Below, piece by piece: positions 1 through 7,952 of a stretch of DNA of 64,000 nucleotides. A program made the translations under genes and the position numbers. Within the stretch, counting starts at the first letter, position 1. The number at the start of each line of letters is the position of its first letter. The notes beneath the pieces are model-generated. The model saw only the letters and a program-made list of their open reading frames with translations, was not told the origin of the DNA and did no database searches. Source of the DNA: Rickettsiella endosymbiont of Miltochrista miniata (GTDB taxonomy: Bacteria > Pseudomonadota > Gammaproteobacteria > Diplorickettsiales > Diplorickettsiaceae); the NCBI RefSeq assembly GCF_964031245.1, contig NZ_OZ035017.1, positions 1,209,402 to 1,273,401 on the forward strand. Direction: 5' to 3'.

Positions 1-447
1 CAATGGCAGCTCGCCCATGTAAACTTCTTGTTCTTTAATATACTTGAGCTTTGTTGAACCTGGCGCTGCTTCTTTATCGTAAATAATTAAACGCATTTTT
101 ACACGTAAAGGAGCGCCGTAAGTTAAACCGCGGGCTTGGCATTCTTTAACATCAAAAGGCGGTTGCCCGATTCGATAATTAATATATTCCAACGTAGCTT
201 CGCCACCAGAATAAGAAGAAATAGGAAATATAGATTTAAATGCGGCATTAAGTCCCACATCTTCTAGCGCATCCGGCGAGGTATCTGTTTGTAAAAATCG
301 ATGATAAGACTCAATTTGCGTCGCTAATAAATAGGGCGCTTCCATTATGGTCGCTTGTTTACCAAAATTTTTACGAATACGTTTTTTTTCAGTAAATGAA
401 TAAGGGGTATTTGTTTGCTCAGTTGCTGGGGATGTCCGAATTACCAT
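1..447 (-). CDS. rpoB: RNA polymerase beta subunit, N-terminal part (cut by window edge)
   Basis: Beta subunit of DNA-dependent RNA polymerase. An open frame of 149 codons runs from an ATG at 447 to the window edge. Its product contains [27 protein letters not shown] and [13 protein letters not shown], which are conserved N-terminal RpoB blocks. About 15 residues ([15 protein letters not shown]) precede the usual start region, slightly longer than in E. coli. It follows rplL in the normal order, separated by 310 bp that contain a hairpin just after rplL. The rest of the gene is outside the window. Confidence 0.97.
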   Translation of the reverse strand, partial: MVIRTSPATEQTNTPYSFTEKKRIRKNFGKQATIMEAPYLLATQIESYHRFLQTDTSPDALEDVGLNAAFKSIFPISSYSGGEATLEYINYRIGQPPFDVKECQARGLTYGAPLRVKMRLIIYDKEAAPGSTKLKYIKEQEVYMGELPL

Positions 448-757
448 CTAAAGTTCACCTAGTTAGAGAACAGAATAAATAAAGAAAAATCGCGCCCATT
501 ATGTCTGGGCCTATGTTTATGTTGGTTATTGATAACGCTTTAAAGTCTATTTTTTACACAATTTCAGTGAATTATAGAACTTCAATCTCACTCTTAGTCC
601 CTATTTAACCCTACGTCCTACGACCAACATCGTCTTAAATCCAAATCTTATATAATGTACTGCACATTTAAAGATTAAAAATATATGCTTAGAAACTAGT
701 TTCATAACATAAAGAATGCCCAGCATAAATCTGAGCATTCTTTTAGTGTTATAAAAC
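448..757 (-). other. rplL-rpoB intergenic spacer
   Basis: 310 bp with no supported gene. The rplL-proximal end carries the hairpin listed separately. The rest is AT-rich with no convincing open frame. An AT-rich TATATAA stretch around 648-656 could hold a weak promoter for rpoB, but I see no good -35 partner. In other gammaproteobacteria this spacer holds an attenuator and an RNase III processing site. Confidence 0.5.
712..742 (-). terminator. Hairpin after rplL, probable partial terminator (attenuator) before rpoB
   Basis: Inverted repeat with arms AAGAATGC(C)CAG and CTG(A)GCATTCTT around a loop of about 7 nt, 16 bp after the rplL stop. On the minus strand only a short, interrupted T stretch follows, so incomplete termination is more likely than a full stop. 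This matches the known rplL-rpoB attenuator position in E. coli. Confidence 0.6.
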
Positions 758-1141
758 TTATTTCATTTCGCCTACAGCTTTAGCTTCTGTAAGCTTAGCG
801 ATAAGCTTTTCGGCATCTGCTTTAGACATACCTTCTTTAATGACCGCTTTAGGTGCTGATTCAACTAAATCTTTAGCCTCTTTTAAGCCAAGGCCAGTTT
901 CTTCGCGCACTACTTTAATCACATTGATCTTATTAGGACCCACTTCTTTCAACTCAACATTGAATTCGGTTTTTTCTTCAACCGCTGCCGCTGCTGCACC
1001 AGGTGCTGCTGCCACGGCGACTGTAGCGGCGGCTGCAGAAACACCAAATTTTTCTTCCATATTCTTAATAAGATCAACAACTTCCATGACACTCATGTTA
1101 GAAATTGTATCTAATACATCTTCTTTTGCTTTAGCATTCAT
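758..1141 (-). CDS. rplL: 50S ribosomal protein L7/L12
   Basis: 127-residue stalk protein that recruits translation GTPases. The N-terminal dimerisation domain ([19 protein letters not shown]) is followed by an Ala-rich hinge (about residues 38-56) and the C-terminal factor-binding domain with [20 protein letters not shown]. The ATG at 1141 is preferred over a GTG three codons upstream, because GGAG lies 8 nt before the ATG while the GTG overlaps that Shine-Dalgarno. It lies downstream of rplJ, with a MITE-like repeat inserted between the two. Confidence 0.98.
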   Translation of the reverse strand: MNAKAKEDVLDTISNMSVMEVVDLIKNMEEKFGVSAAAATVAVAAAPGAAAAAVEEKTEFNVELKEVGPNKINVIKVVREETGLGLKEAKDLVESAPKAVIKEGMSKADAEKLIAKLTEAKAVGEMK

Positions 1142-1172
1142 ATTAATCACTCCAAAAAAATAACTTTAACTT

Positions 1173-1295
1173 ATACTCTTCGCACTTGAATTTTTGTCTG
1201 TGTTACCGCTCGACTCGCAATCCTCATGTATGTCTAATACACTCCGGTTGCTCATTGTCGCGGCGCCTTGCCAAAAATCCCATTGCTGTGAGTAT
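1173..1295 (-). repeat. MITE-like interspersed repeat, copy 1 (between rplJ and rplL)
   Basis: About 123 bp starting ATACTCTTCGCACTTGAA and ending at GCTGTGAGTAT. It is homologous to the copies at 5640, 29641, 40942, 46120 and 50518, in reverse orientation relative to the copy at 29641. The two ends form imperfect terminal inverted repeats of about 26 bp beginning ATACTC. It carries no transposase, so it would be non-autonomous. It sits 10 bp after the rplJ stop and 31 bp before the rplL start, and so must be co-transcribed. Confidence 0.85.
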
Positions 1296-1305
1296 CTACA
1301 GCGCA

Positions 1306-1836
1306 TTATGCGGCTACTTGTTGCTTATCACGCACAGCAGCCAATGTACGTACCAGTTTGGCTTGTGGTTCAGCCAGTGTACGCACTAACTTAGTAATCG
1401 GTGCTTTTATAACTGCCATCAATGTCGCAATTGCTTCATTACGGGTTGGAAGATTCGCGAGTTTTTCGAGTTCATTCACTGCTAGTAATTGACCATCAAA
1501 GGCAACTGCCTTAACGACCAATTTTTCATTTTGCTTAGTAAATGTTCGAATAAGCCGCGCTGCTGCACCTGGCTCTTGTTGGGAAAACGCCAAAAGTAAA
1601 GGACCTACCAGCGTATCTTGTAAACACGCAAAGCCTGTACCTTCTAAAGCACGACGCGCCAAGGTATTACGCACGACACGTAAATACACTCCAGAACTGC
1701 GTGCTTGTAAGCGTAATTGACTCATTTCCCCTACACTTAAACCACGATATTCAGCAGTGACTGCTGATAACGCATTTTTTGCAACCTCTCCAACTTCCGC
1801 AACAATGGCCTGTTTATCTTCAAGTCTTAATGTCAC
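1306..1836 (-). CDS. rplJ: 50S ribosomal protein L10
   Basis: 176 residues. L10 anchors the L7/L12 stalk to 23S rRNA and represses its own translation. The N-terminus (LEDKQAIVAEV, AEYRGLSVGEM, VVRNTLARRAL) is typical L10, and the C-terminal helix that binds L7/L12 dimers is present. The start is GTG at 1836, 9 nt after a strong GAGGAG. It is preceded by a conserved leader that starts at its own promoter and followed by a MITE-like repeat. The C-terminus repeats LVRTLA twice (LVRTLAEPQAKLVRTLAAV). Confidence 0.97.
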   Translation of the reverse strand: MTLRLEDKQAIVAEVGEVAKNALSAVTAEYRGLSVGEMSQLRLQARSSGVYLRVVRNTLARRALEGTGFACLQDTLVGPLLLAFSQQEPGAAARLIRTFTKQNEKLVVKAVAFDGQLLAVNELEKLANLPTRNEAIATLMAVIKAPITKLVRTLAEPQAKLVRTLAAVRDKQQVAA

Positions 1837-2042
1837 GTTGGTTTTCTCCTCATGTATTGTTCAACCATCGACTACTACTGGATGATGGTTAAAGGCTCGG
1901 TGGCCGTAAAGGTTCACCGTCTGCGTAGGTAATAAATTAAGCACCAAATTATCAAGAGGGACTTTGAAATCTATCTTTTTAATGCCGGCGCACCTACGGT
2001 CTCCGACAGTTAGAGGGAAAGCCCTTTAACTGCGAATTCATT
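1837..2042 (-). promoter_or_regulatory. Ribosomal protein L10 leader (rplJL autoregulation)
   Basis: The 290 bp rplA-rplJ spacer is rich in secondary structure. On the minus strand it contains CCTACGCAGACGGTG, close to the CCTGCGTAGACGGTG of the E. coli rplJ leader, plus GGTGCTTAATTTATTACC and several inverted repeats. In E. coli this leader binds L10(L7/L12)4 and shuts off rplJL translation. The call rests on position and the shared core; exact boundaries are estimates. Confidence 0.75.
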
Positions 2043-2063
2043 CCCACTATTATATCAAGTGGG
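2043..2063 (-). promoter_or_regulatory. Promoter with extended -10 (rplJ promoter)
   Basis: On the minus strand TGA-TATAAT is a perfect -10 hexamer with an extended TGn element, which can act without a good -35 (none is visible). The hexamer is flanked by a 6 bp inverted repeat (CCCACT / AGTGGG). Position corresponds to the internal rplJ promoter of E. coli, and transcription from it would begin with the L10 leader. Confidence 0.6.
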
Positions 2064-2128
2064 GGTAGCTCTTCTATCCTAAATACGCTAAATAGTCAAG
2101 CCGTAAACCGTTATTCCGGATACTCTAC

Positions 2129-2824
2129 TTAACTTGCCTCTAAGGATGCCAAATTAATTAATAAACCAGGGCCCATCGTACTGGAAAGACTCAGCTTCTT
2201 TAAATAAACACCTTTAGCTGTAGCTGGCTTAGCCTTTTTAACCGCTCCTACCAGAACCTCTAAATTCTGCAGTAATTGCTGAGTCTCAAAACTCAACTTA
2301 CCAATAGTACAGTGGATTATTCCGCCCTTATCGGCACGGTAGCGCACCTGACCCGACTTTGCGTTGGCAACCGCCGTATTTACATCCATCGTTACTGTGC
2401 CTATCTTAGGATTAGGCATCAAGTTTCTTGGTCCTAATATCTGACCAAGTTGGCCGACTAAGCGCATAGCGTCAGGCGTTGCAATCAGCACATCAAAATC
2501 TAAGTTACCGGCTTTAATGCTTTCAGCCAAATCCTCAAAGCCCACGATATCAGCACCTGCTGCCTTCGCGGCTTCGGCATTGGCCGCCTGAGCAAACACA
2601 GCAACTCGTGGTGTCTTACCTATTCCATGGGGCAATACTACAGCGCCACGAACGGTTTGGTCCGATTTTCGTGGATCAACGCCTAAATTGATACTAACAT
2701 CCACACTCTGGTTGAATTTAACTGGAAACTCTTTGAGCAAAGCGATGGCTTCTGCAACTGTATATACCTTCCCAGGAAGCAGCTTTTCTTTAATCACACG
2801 GAAACGTTTACTTAACTTAGCCAT
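2129..2824 (-). CDS. rplA: 50S ribosomal protein L1
   Basis: 231 residues. L1 forms the mobile E-site stalk and represses the rplK-rplA mRNA. Visible L1 blocks are [34 protein letters not shown] and [16 protein letters not shown] chose the ATG at 2824 (MAKLSKRF), which matches the family start and overlaps the rplK stop by 8 nt (translational coupling); the frame is open 9 codons further upstream inside rplK. Confidence 0.97.
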   Translation of the reverse strand: MAKLSKRFRVIKEKLLPGKVYTVAEAIALLKEFPVKFNQSVDVSINLGVDPRKSDQTVRGAVVLPHGIGKTPRVAVFAQAANAEAAKAAGADIVGFEDLAESIKAGNLDFDVLIATPDAMRLVGQLGQILGPRNLMPNPKIGTVTMDVNTAVANAKSGQVRYRADKGGIIHCTIGKLSFETQQLLQNLEVLVGAVKKAKPATAKGVYLKKLSLSSTMGPGLLINLASLEAS

Positions 2825-3260
2825 TTTTAGCTTCCCCCTCGACTTCAACACCCATATTACGCGCCGTACCCGCTATCGTGCGCATAGCAGCTTCTAAATC
2901 GCCTGCGGTTAGATCAGGCATTTTAACTGTTGCAATCTCAGCCAGTTGTTTACGAGTAATTTTACCGACTTTATTTTTGTTGGGGATACTACTCGCTTTG
3001 CTGATCCCGGCTGCCTTCATAATTAAATAAGAAGCAGGGGGAGTTTTGATAATAAAGGTAAAGCTACGATCGGTGTGTACCGTAATCACTACTGGCATCG
3101 GCATGCCTTTTTCTACATTTTGCGTACGCGCATTAAAGGCCTTGCAAAATTCCATAATATTCACCCCTTGTTGCCCCAAAGCAGGACCAATAGGTGGCGC
3201 AGGATTAGCCTCGCCGGCTTTTACCTGTAACTTTACATAGGCTTGTATTTTCTTTGCCAT
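2817..3260 (-). CDS. rplK: 50S ribosomal protein L11
   Basis: 147 residues, slightly longer than the usual 142. L11 binds the GTPase-associated region of 23S rRNA. Conserved blocks are [26 protein letters not shown], shown here only as its parts [17 protein letters not shown] and [15 protein letters not shown], then [13 protein letters not shown] and [12 protein letters not shown]. It has an extra C-terminal EGEAKNG tail. Overlaps rplA by 8 nt. Confidence 0.97.
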   Translation of the reverse strand: MAKKIQAYVKLQVKAGEANPAPPIGPALGQQGVNIMEFCKAFNARTQNVEKGMPMPVVITVHTDRSFTFIIKTPPASYLIMKAAGISKASSIPNKNKVGKITRKQLAEIATVKMPDLTAGDLEAAMRTIAGTARNMGVEVEGEAKNG

Positions 3261-3348
3261 TTTTACCTCCGGGTTTAACGCTTAATACAATTAAGCTTCC
3301 CATCGTTTATTTCCATCCCTTTCTTACTAAAAAAGGGCCCACAATGCA

Positions 3349-3990
3349 TCAAGCTTTTTTAACTTGACCAAACTCTAATTCAACCGGTGTGGAGCGGCCA
3401 AAAATAATAACTGAGACGCGCATACGATTTTTTTCATAGTTTACTTCTTCAACCTCACCATTAAAGTCAGCAAAAGGTCCATCCACGACACGGACCACTT
3501 CGCCCACTTCAAACAAGACTTTCGGCCGAGGTTTATCTACCCCTTCTTGCATACGTTGTAAAATCTTATCAACCTCTTTACTGCTCAGAGGCACTGGCTT
3601 ATCACTTGTTCCACCGATAAATTTAATCACGCCTGGCGTTTTTTGAACGAGATACCAACTATCTTCATCCATATCCATTTCAACTAAAACATATCCTGGA
3701 TAAAATTTACGTGCTGTTTTACGCTTACGACCTTGGTGAATTTCGACCACCTCTTCAGTCGGCACAATAATTTGACCAAATTTCTCTGTTAGACCTTGCT
3801 GCTTAATTCGTTCATTTAAAGCATCCAAAACCTTGCGCTCATAGCCTGAACGCGCTTGTACGACATACCATTGCATAGGTCCATGCGCAGTTTTTTCTTC
3901 TGCTTTAGGTGATTTTTCATTAGTTGAAACAGGATCGTTTGACGATTGCTCTGAAACATCGGAATGAAGTTCTGATTTTTTTTCTGTCAT
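3349..3990 (-). CDS. nusG: Transcription termination/antitermination factor NusG
   Basis: 213 residues. NusG binds RNA polymerase, and links it to Rho or to ribosomal S10. The NGN domain starts at [15 protein letters not shown] and continues with [20 protein letters not shown]; the C-terminal KOW domain contains [21 protein letters not shown]. About 38 extra N-terminal, charged and probably disordered residues (rich in Ser, Glu, Lys) precede the domain, where E. coli has almost none. ATG at 3990. Follows secE after 20 bp. Confidence 0.97.
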   Translation of the reverse strand: MTEKKSELHSDVSEQSSNDPVSTNEKSPKAEEKTAHGPMQWYVVQARSGYERKVLDALNERIKQQGLTEKFGQIIVPTEEVVEIHQGRKRKTARKFYPGYVLVEMDMDEDSWYLVQKTPGVIKFIGGTSDKPVPLSSKEVDKILQRMQEGVDKPRPKVLFEVGEVVRVVDGPFADFNGEVEEVNYEKNRMRVSVIIFGRSTPVELEFGQVKKA

Positions 3991-4010
3991 ACGTTAACTA
4001 TCCTCTTCAT

Positions 4011-4382
4011 TTACGCTGTTAAAAAAGCAACTGCCCATAATAAGAGTGTATCTATACCCCATAAAAACAAACCCGCTACCACAACCATCGCCATAACAAT
4101 CAAAGTAGTACGCACGGTTTCTTCTCGTGATGGCCATACTACTTTGCGTAGTTCAGCACGTGAAGCTTGTGCAAACGCCCAAAACCGCCGGCCTAGTGTC
4201 GTATAGAAAAATAATGATGCCAACACCAGCGCACCTATTATCCAGCCTATCAAGCGAATAGCAATGGCCTGATGAGAAAAATAACTATTGGCGTAAATAG
4301 TCAATAGAAAAAGAACTCCCATCATGATCCAGAGCATGGAATCTTTTTTAGTTGCCTTGTTTTCAAGCTTTACGTTCTTCAT
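4011..4382 (-). CDS. secE: Preprotein translocase subunit SecE
   Basis: 123 residues with three membrane segments (about 20-40, 44-65 and 95-118), as in the longer enterobacterial type. The conserved cytoplasmic loop FAQASRAELRKVVWPSREETVRTT is present (AELRKVVWPSREET is the SecE signature). ATG at 4382 is preferred, with AGGTG 4-5 nt upstream, over an upstream TTG at 4406. First gene of the secE-nusG-rplKAJL-rpoB run. Confidence 0.95.
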   Translation of the reverse strand: MKNVKLENKATKKDSMLWIMMGVLFLLTIYANSYFSHQAIAIRLIGWIIGALVLASLFFYTTLGRRFWAFAQASRAELRKVVWPSREETVRTTLIVMAMVVVAGLFLWGIDTLLLWAVAFLTA

Positions 4383-4470
4383 TTCACCTATTTCTATTTT
4401 CTGCAAAAAACTGAGTCACTTGATTTGGTTTATCAATGCCTCACTGTTAACAGCAGCCTTCGGCATCAAA

Positions 4471-4494
4471 TATACTCTGCGCACTTAAGTTTTT
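4471..4494 (-). repeat. End fragment of the MITE-like repeat
   Basis: TATACTCTGCGCACTTAAGT followed by four T closely matches the outer end of the 111-125 bp repeat (TATACTCTTCGCACTTGAATTTTT in other copies). The rest of the element is missing, and the fragment abuts the CCA end of tRNA-Trp, where a tuf gene or other sequence may have been lost. Confidence 0.6.
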
Positions 4495-4569
4495 GGCAGG
4501 CCAGGAGGGAATCGAACCCCCAACCTGCGGTTTTGGAGACCGCCGCTCTGCCAATTGAGCTACTGGCCT
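4494..4569 (-). tRNA. tRNA-Trp (anticodon CCA)
   Basis: 76 nt cloverleaf. The acceptor AGGCCAG pairs with CTGGCCT, followed by G and an encoded CCA. Anticodon loop TCTCCAAAA gives CCA, and the T-arm is GGGTTCGATTC. It lies 11 bp after tRNA-Thr and just before secE. Confidence 0.97.
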
Positions 4570-4580
4570 AATTCTACTCA

Positions 4581-4655
<75 letters not shown>

Positions 4656-4750
4656 CTGCATGCATTTAAAAATTTCTGTACCCTTTTCCGTTTCTGGGCT
4701 AAGTTTTTAGTATTTGTCCAGTTGGTTGCTAGTTTGCCTGCATCGCTTTT

Positions 4751-4825
4751 TGGAGCGGGTGATGGGAATCGAACCCACATAGCCAGCTTGGAAGGCTGGA
4801 ATTCTAACCGTTGAACTACACCCGC
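4751..4825 (-). tRNA. tRNA-Gly (anticodon TCC)
   Basis: 75 nt. Acceptor GCGGGTG pairs with CACCCGC, discriminator T, encoded CCA. The anticodon stem CCAGC/GCTGG encloses a loop with TCC. Third cistron from the right in the Tyr-Gly-Thr-Trp cluster. Confidence 0.97.
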
Positions 4826-4860
4826 AATACGACGTTCTTGTTTAATATCTAAAAATTAAC

Positions 4861-4945
<85 letters not shown>

Positions 4946-4961
4946 TCAAAATTGAGGGGCT

Positions 4962-4990
4962 ATTTTGCGAAAGTCAAGGCTGGATGTCAA
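4962..4990 (-). promoter_or_regulatory. Promoter of the tRNA-Tyr-Gly-Thr-Trp cluster
   Basis: On the minus strand a perfect -35 TTGACA is separated by 17 bp from a -10 like CAAAAT (4/6). It is followed at once by GC-rich AGCCCCTC, the discriminator type seen at stringently controlled stable-RNA promoters. It ends about 16 bp before tRNA-Tyr. Start site and stringent control are inferred. Confidence 0.65.
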
Positions 4991-5047
4991 CCACTATCTC
5001 AATTACAATACATAAATATTTTTTGTGTACTCTTAGCACTTTTTATT

Positions 5048-5656
5048 ATGCATTTTCAAATGAACATTTATTCCGCGGCTGTGACACTTTTTTTAGTCAT
5101 GGATCCGCTCGGAAATATCCCGGTTTTCTTATCATTACTCAAACAAGTTGACCCAAAACGACGTACTAAAATTATTTTGCGCGAAAGTTTAATTGCATTG
5201 GCTATCCTGACACTTTTTTTATTTTGTGGAAAACCTATCTTAGACAGCTTGCATATTACCGAAGAAGCCTTAGGCATCGCAGGTGGAATTATTTTATTTC
5301 TTATTGCGATCAAAATGTTATTCCCTATGGAGCAAAATAAATTGGCCATTCAATCTCAAGGAGAACCTTTTATTGTTCCTATGGCCATTCCTTTGCTCGC
5401 TGGCCCTTCCGCCATGACAACCGTCATCTTATTCGCCAGTGAAGCACCGCATCGAATGGGTGAATGGTTTGCCGCGCTAGCAGCCGCTTCGCTGATAGCG
5501 ACACTACTACTTTTAATTGCCGTACCTTTACAAAAATTATTGGGCGTCAAAGTCATCGCTGCATTAGAACGTTTAATGGGAATGATATTAACCACCATTG
5601 CCGTACAAATGTTTTTAACCGGTCTAGGTACCTACCTTAGTACTCTTCGCACTTGA
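5048..5656 (+). CDS. MarC/YhgN-family inner-membrane protein
   Basis: About 202 residues, six predicted membrane segments. It is close in layout to E. coli YhgN: SAAVTLFLVMDPLGNIPVF, GGIILFLIAIKMLFP, GEPFIVPMAIPLLAGPSAMTT (PFIVPMAIPLLAGPS is the family core) and ALERLMGMI. YhgN/MarC are usually listed as NAAT transporters, but substrates are unproven. Start uncertain: ATG 5048 or ATG 5060 (the latter aligns best with YhgN); neither has a clear Shine-Dalgarno. The final residues and the stop (STLRT) are encoded by the MITE-like repeat that begins at 5640, so the native C-terminus was replaced. Confidence 0.85.
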   Translation: MHFQMNIYSAAVTLFLVMDPLGNIPVFLSLLKQVDPKRRTKIILRESLIALAILTLFLFCGKPILDSLHITEEALGIAGGIILFLIAIKMLFPMEQNKLAIQSQGEPFIVPMAIPLLAGPSAMTTVILFASEAPHRMGEWFAALAAASLIATLLLLIAVPLQKLLGVKVIAALERLMGMILTTIAVQMFLTGLGTYLSTLRT

Positions 5657-5758
5657 ATTTTTTTCTGCGTTCCCGCTCAACTCACAAACCTCATGTATGT
5701 CTACTCCGGTTGTTTCGTTTTCGCGGCGCCTTGCCAAAAATCCAATTGCTGCGAGTAT
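5640..5758 (-). repeat. MITE-like interspersed repeat, copy 2 (end of the marC-like gene)
   Basis: About 119 bp beginning (G)TACTCTTCGCACTTGAAT and ending GCTGCGAGTAT; same family and orientation as the copy at 1173. It overlaps the last 17 bases of the marC-like gene, and its other end lies 18 bp from the rocD stop. Confidence 0.85.
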
Positions 5759-5775
5759 TTTTGATTAATATGCTT

Positions 5776-7044
5776 TTAATTTTGCTGAACAGTATTCGCT
5801 AACAATACTTTTTTCAGGATCGTTAGCGCTTCATCTAATTGCTCTTTGCTAATAACTAAAGGGGGCGCTAAACGAATAACCGTACCGTGCGTTTCATAGC
5901 TTAATAAACCATGTTCTAATAACTGTAAAACAATGTCACGCCCTTTCGCATAGCGTGCATCCAGTTCGACACCGATGAATAAACCTTTACCACGAACTTC
6001 TTTGATTAAAGGTGATGAAATTTTTAATAGGTTTTGATGTAAATAGTCACCTAGCTCTTCTGAACGTTGAATTAGATTTTCATCGAACAATATGTTTAAG
6101 GCTTCCAAAGCAACCGTCGCTGCCAGTGGGTTGCCACCAAAAGTACTGCCATGATCACCCGGTGTAAAAACATCCATGACATCACGACGGGTTAAAAATA
6201 ATGAGACCGGTAATAAACCACCACCTAATGCTTTACCCAGAATCAAACCATCCGGTTTAGTATTCTCATGCTCGCACGCCAAAAATTTGCCTGTTCTACC
6301 TAGACCTGTTTGTATTTCATCAAAAATGAGTAAAACATTATTTTCTCTACAGACTTTTGCGATGGCTTGCAAATATCCTTTGGGCGGCACAACTATGCCT
6401 CGTTCACCTTGGATAGGTTCCACTAAAAAAGCCGCTGTATTGGGCGTGATTGCAGCCGACAAAGCGGCTGCATCACCATATTCTATGGTTTTAAATCCTG
6501 GCGCAAAAGGACCAAAACCGAACTGATACTGTGGTTTTGATGACATGCCCACTACGGTTGTGGTACGGCCATGAAAGTTACCTCGACAAACAATGATCTC
6601 AGCTTGATTTTCTGCGACCTTTTTAACGGTATATGCCCATTTTCTAGCCGCTTTGATCGCTGTTTCTACCGCTTCAACCCCCGTGTTCATGGGTAAAGCA
6701 CGCTCCATCTGCGTTAAATCGCAGGCATGCTTTAAAAAAGCGCCCAATCTATCACTATAAAAAGCGCGTGAACAAATTGATAAGCGTTGTGCCTGCTGCG
6801 TTAAAACCTTTACCAAGCGAGGATGACTATGGCCATGACTGACCGCTGAGTAAGCACTCATCATATCGATATAACGCTTACCAGCGACATCCCATACCTC
6901 TGCACCTAAACCACGAGTGAGTACCACCGGCAAAGGATCATAATTGGCTGCGCCATAACGTTGTTCCAGCTTGACGGGATTATTCAGGCTTAGATCGTTC
7001 GAAAAGCTAGTCTGTTGATCGGCGATAGCGCTTTGCTTACCCAT
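5776..7044 (-). CDS. rocD: Ornithine aminotransferase
   Basis: 422 residues. PLP-dependent transfer of the delta-amino group of ornithine to 2-oxoglutarate, giving glutamate semialdehyde. Visible are NTGVEAVETAIKAARKW (typical of RocD, phosphate binding), NFHGRTTTVVGMS, FDEIQTGLGRTGKF with the PLP-binding Asp, LGKALGGGLLPVS with the catalytic Lys, and HGSTFGGNPLA. ATG at 7044 with GGAG 10 nt upstream. Five bp upstream lies an arginase-like remnant, so the locus was probably once an arginase-ornithine aminotransferase (arginine to glutamate) operon. About 20 N-terminal residues precede the usual start region. Confidence 0.93.
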   Translation of the reverse strand: MGKQSAIADQQTSFSNDLSLNNPVKLEQRYGAANYDPLPVVLTRGLGAEVWDVAGKRYIDMMSAYSAVSHGHSHPRLVKVLTQQAQRLSICSRAFYSDRLGAFLKHACDLTQMERALPMNTGVEAVETAIKAARKWAYTVKKVAENQAEIIVCRGNFHGRTTTVVGMSSKPQYQFGFGPFAPGFKTIEYGDAAALSAAITPNTAAFLVEPIQGERGIVVPPKGYLQAIAKVCRENNVLLIFDEIQTGLGRTGKFLACEHENTKPDGLILGKALGGGLLPVSLFLTRRDVMDVFTPGDHGSTFGGNPLAATVALEALNILFDENLIQRSEELGDYLHQNLLKISSPLIKEVRGKGLFIGVELDARYAKGRDIVLQLLEHGLLSYETHGTVIRLAPPLVISKEQLDEALTILKKVLLANTVQQN

Positions 7045-7049
7045 TTAGT

Positions 7050-7250
7050 TTAAACTCCAAAAATACTCAGCAACATTTCCATAATTAATCTTTCCGTTTT
7101 ATCATCCCTATCATGATAAGGGTTGTATTCAACCACTTCAACTCCAATCAGCGATGTTTCTTGACGAAATTGACTGAGTACGCAGCATGCAAAAGAAAAG
7201 GACATTGTGATAAGCAATGTCCTTCGGTAATGAACGGCTAAACTAGCCAC
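7050..7250 (-). pseudogene. Arginase/ureohydrolase C-terminal remnant
   Basis: A 66-codon open frame whose last 35 or so residues read LIGVEVVEYNPYHDRDDKT, then ERLIMEMLLSIFG. This is the typical C-terminus of arginase (motif V-x-VEYNP...D...KT...ELL.SLFG). Full arginases are about 300 residues; no metal-binding His/Asp motifs (DAHxD, SxDxDxxDP) are present here. The upstream 30 codons do not look like arginase. It lies directly before rocD in the order expected for a rocF-rocD operon. Interpreted as a decayed gene. Confidence 0.6.
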
Positions 7251-7286
7251 TCCAAAAACACTAATTTTTAATAGGAAGCCGTCATC

Positions 7287-7952
7287 TTAGAGAGTACAAC
7301 TATTCTCATTAGGTGGTTGTATTTCTTCAGTTTTAGAACTATGAGGGTTACTAAAAAATCTTCCGTAAGTATTAGTGATTTTTTGAGATTGGGTTTTGCT
7401 CGGAATCGCAATGGACTGTGTAGTAGTTTCGCTACCCAAAGTTTTAGGTTCATCTGCCCAATCTTCATCATTACCTTCATCCTGGATTTCTGCTAAATCG
7501 GGATCAATAAACTGGCGATTTTTACCAAGAACTCTTTCAAAGACATTTTTCAGATCCATGCTATTCTCGATGTTAGGCTTATTTGGAAGTTGTCCTCTCT
7601 CTTCTACCGACTTAAGTTTTATACCTTTCTTAATGTCATCAAATAAAACACTATTGTCATTACCAAGCGCACTCCTAACGGGTGCTTTAGTAGTTTTAAC
7701 CGATGAAGTAGATGGGCCTGGGCTTACGCCAGTACCACTAAGAGTAGGAGGAGGCGGCGGCGGTGGTGGTGATAGCACTGATTTTGTGGCTTGCTCTGAT
7801 GTCGATGTTGATGATCCAAATGCATACCCCCTTGCTCTAAAAGATTCATCTGAATCGGCAAGCCCCGGTGGGACATCTCCATTGCTTGAAGTATCATTCT
7901 CTGCATGTTCAACATTCACTTTAATTACGATTTTCAACAAATTTTCCAACAA
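7287..7952 (-). CDS. WASP-like protein: polyproline, WH2, connector, acidic motif (candidate actin-nucleation effector)
   Basis: Up to 221 residues; not housekeeping. In order: a disordered N-part, PPPPPPPP at about 62-69 (profilin/SH3-type ligand), a WH2-like motif SVLFDDIKKGIKLKSV at about 100-115 (compare N-WASP LLDQIRQGIQLKSV), an amphipathic connector-like helix DLKNVFERVLGKNRQF at about 133-148, and an acidic patch with Trp, DEGNDEDWAD, at about 159-168 (compare DDDEWED). WH2, connector and acidic elements in this order form the VCA module that binds actin and Arp2/3; Rickettsia RickA has the same plan. Start is unclear (TTG 7952, TTG 7943, GTG 7922), and it overlaps the upstream frame by 32 nt, so it may be the second half of one frameshifted gene. 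Function inferred from motifs only. Confidence 0.65.
   Translation of the reverse strand: MLENLLKIVIKVNVEHAENDTSSNGDVPPGLADSDESFRARGYAFGSSTSTSEQATKSVLSPPPPPPPPTLSGTGVSPGPSTSSVKTTKAPVRSALGNDNSVLFDDIKKGIKLKSVEERGQLPNKPNIENSMDLKNVFERVLGKNRQFIDPDLAEIQDEGNDEDWADEPKTLGSETTTQSIAIPSKTQSQKITNTYGRFFSNPHSSKTEEIQPPNENSCTL

Noticed and set aside
840-1163. 107-codon open frame opposite rplL
   Set aside because: Antisense shadow of the Ala-rich rplL; no ribosome binding site, no family.
1186-1394. Two small frames across repeat copy 1
   Set aside because: Products are the repeat translated; no start signals and not conserved in the other copies.
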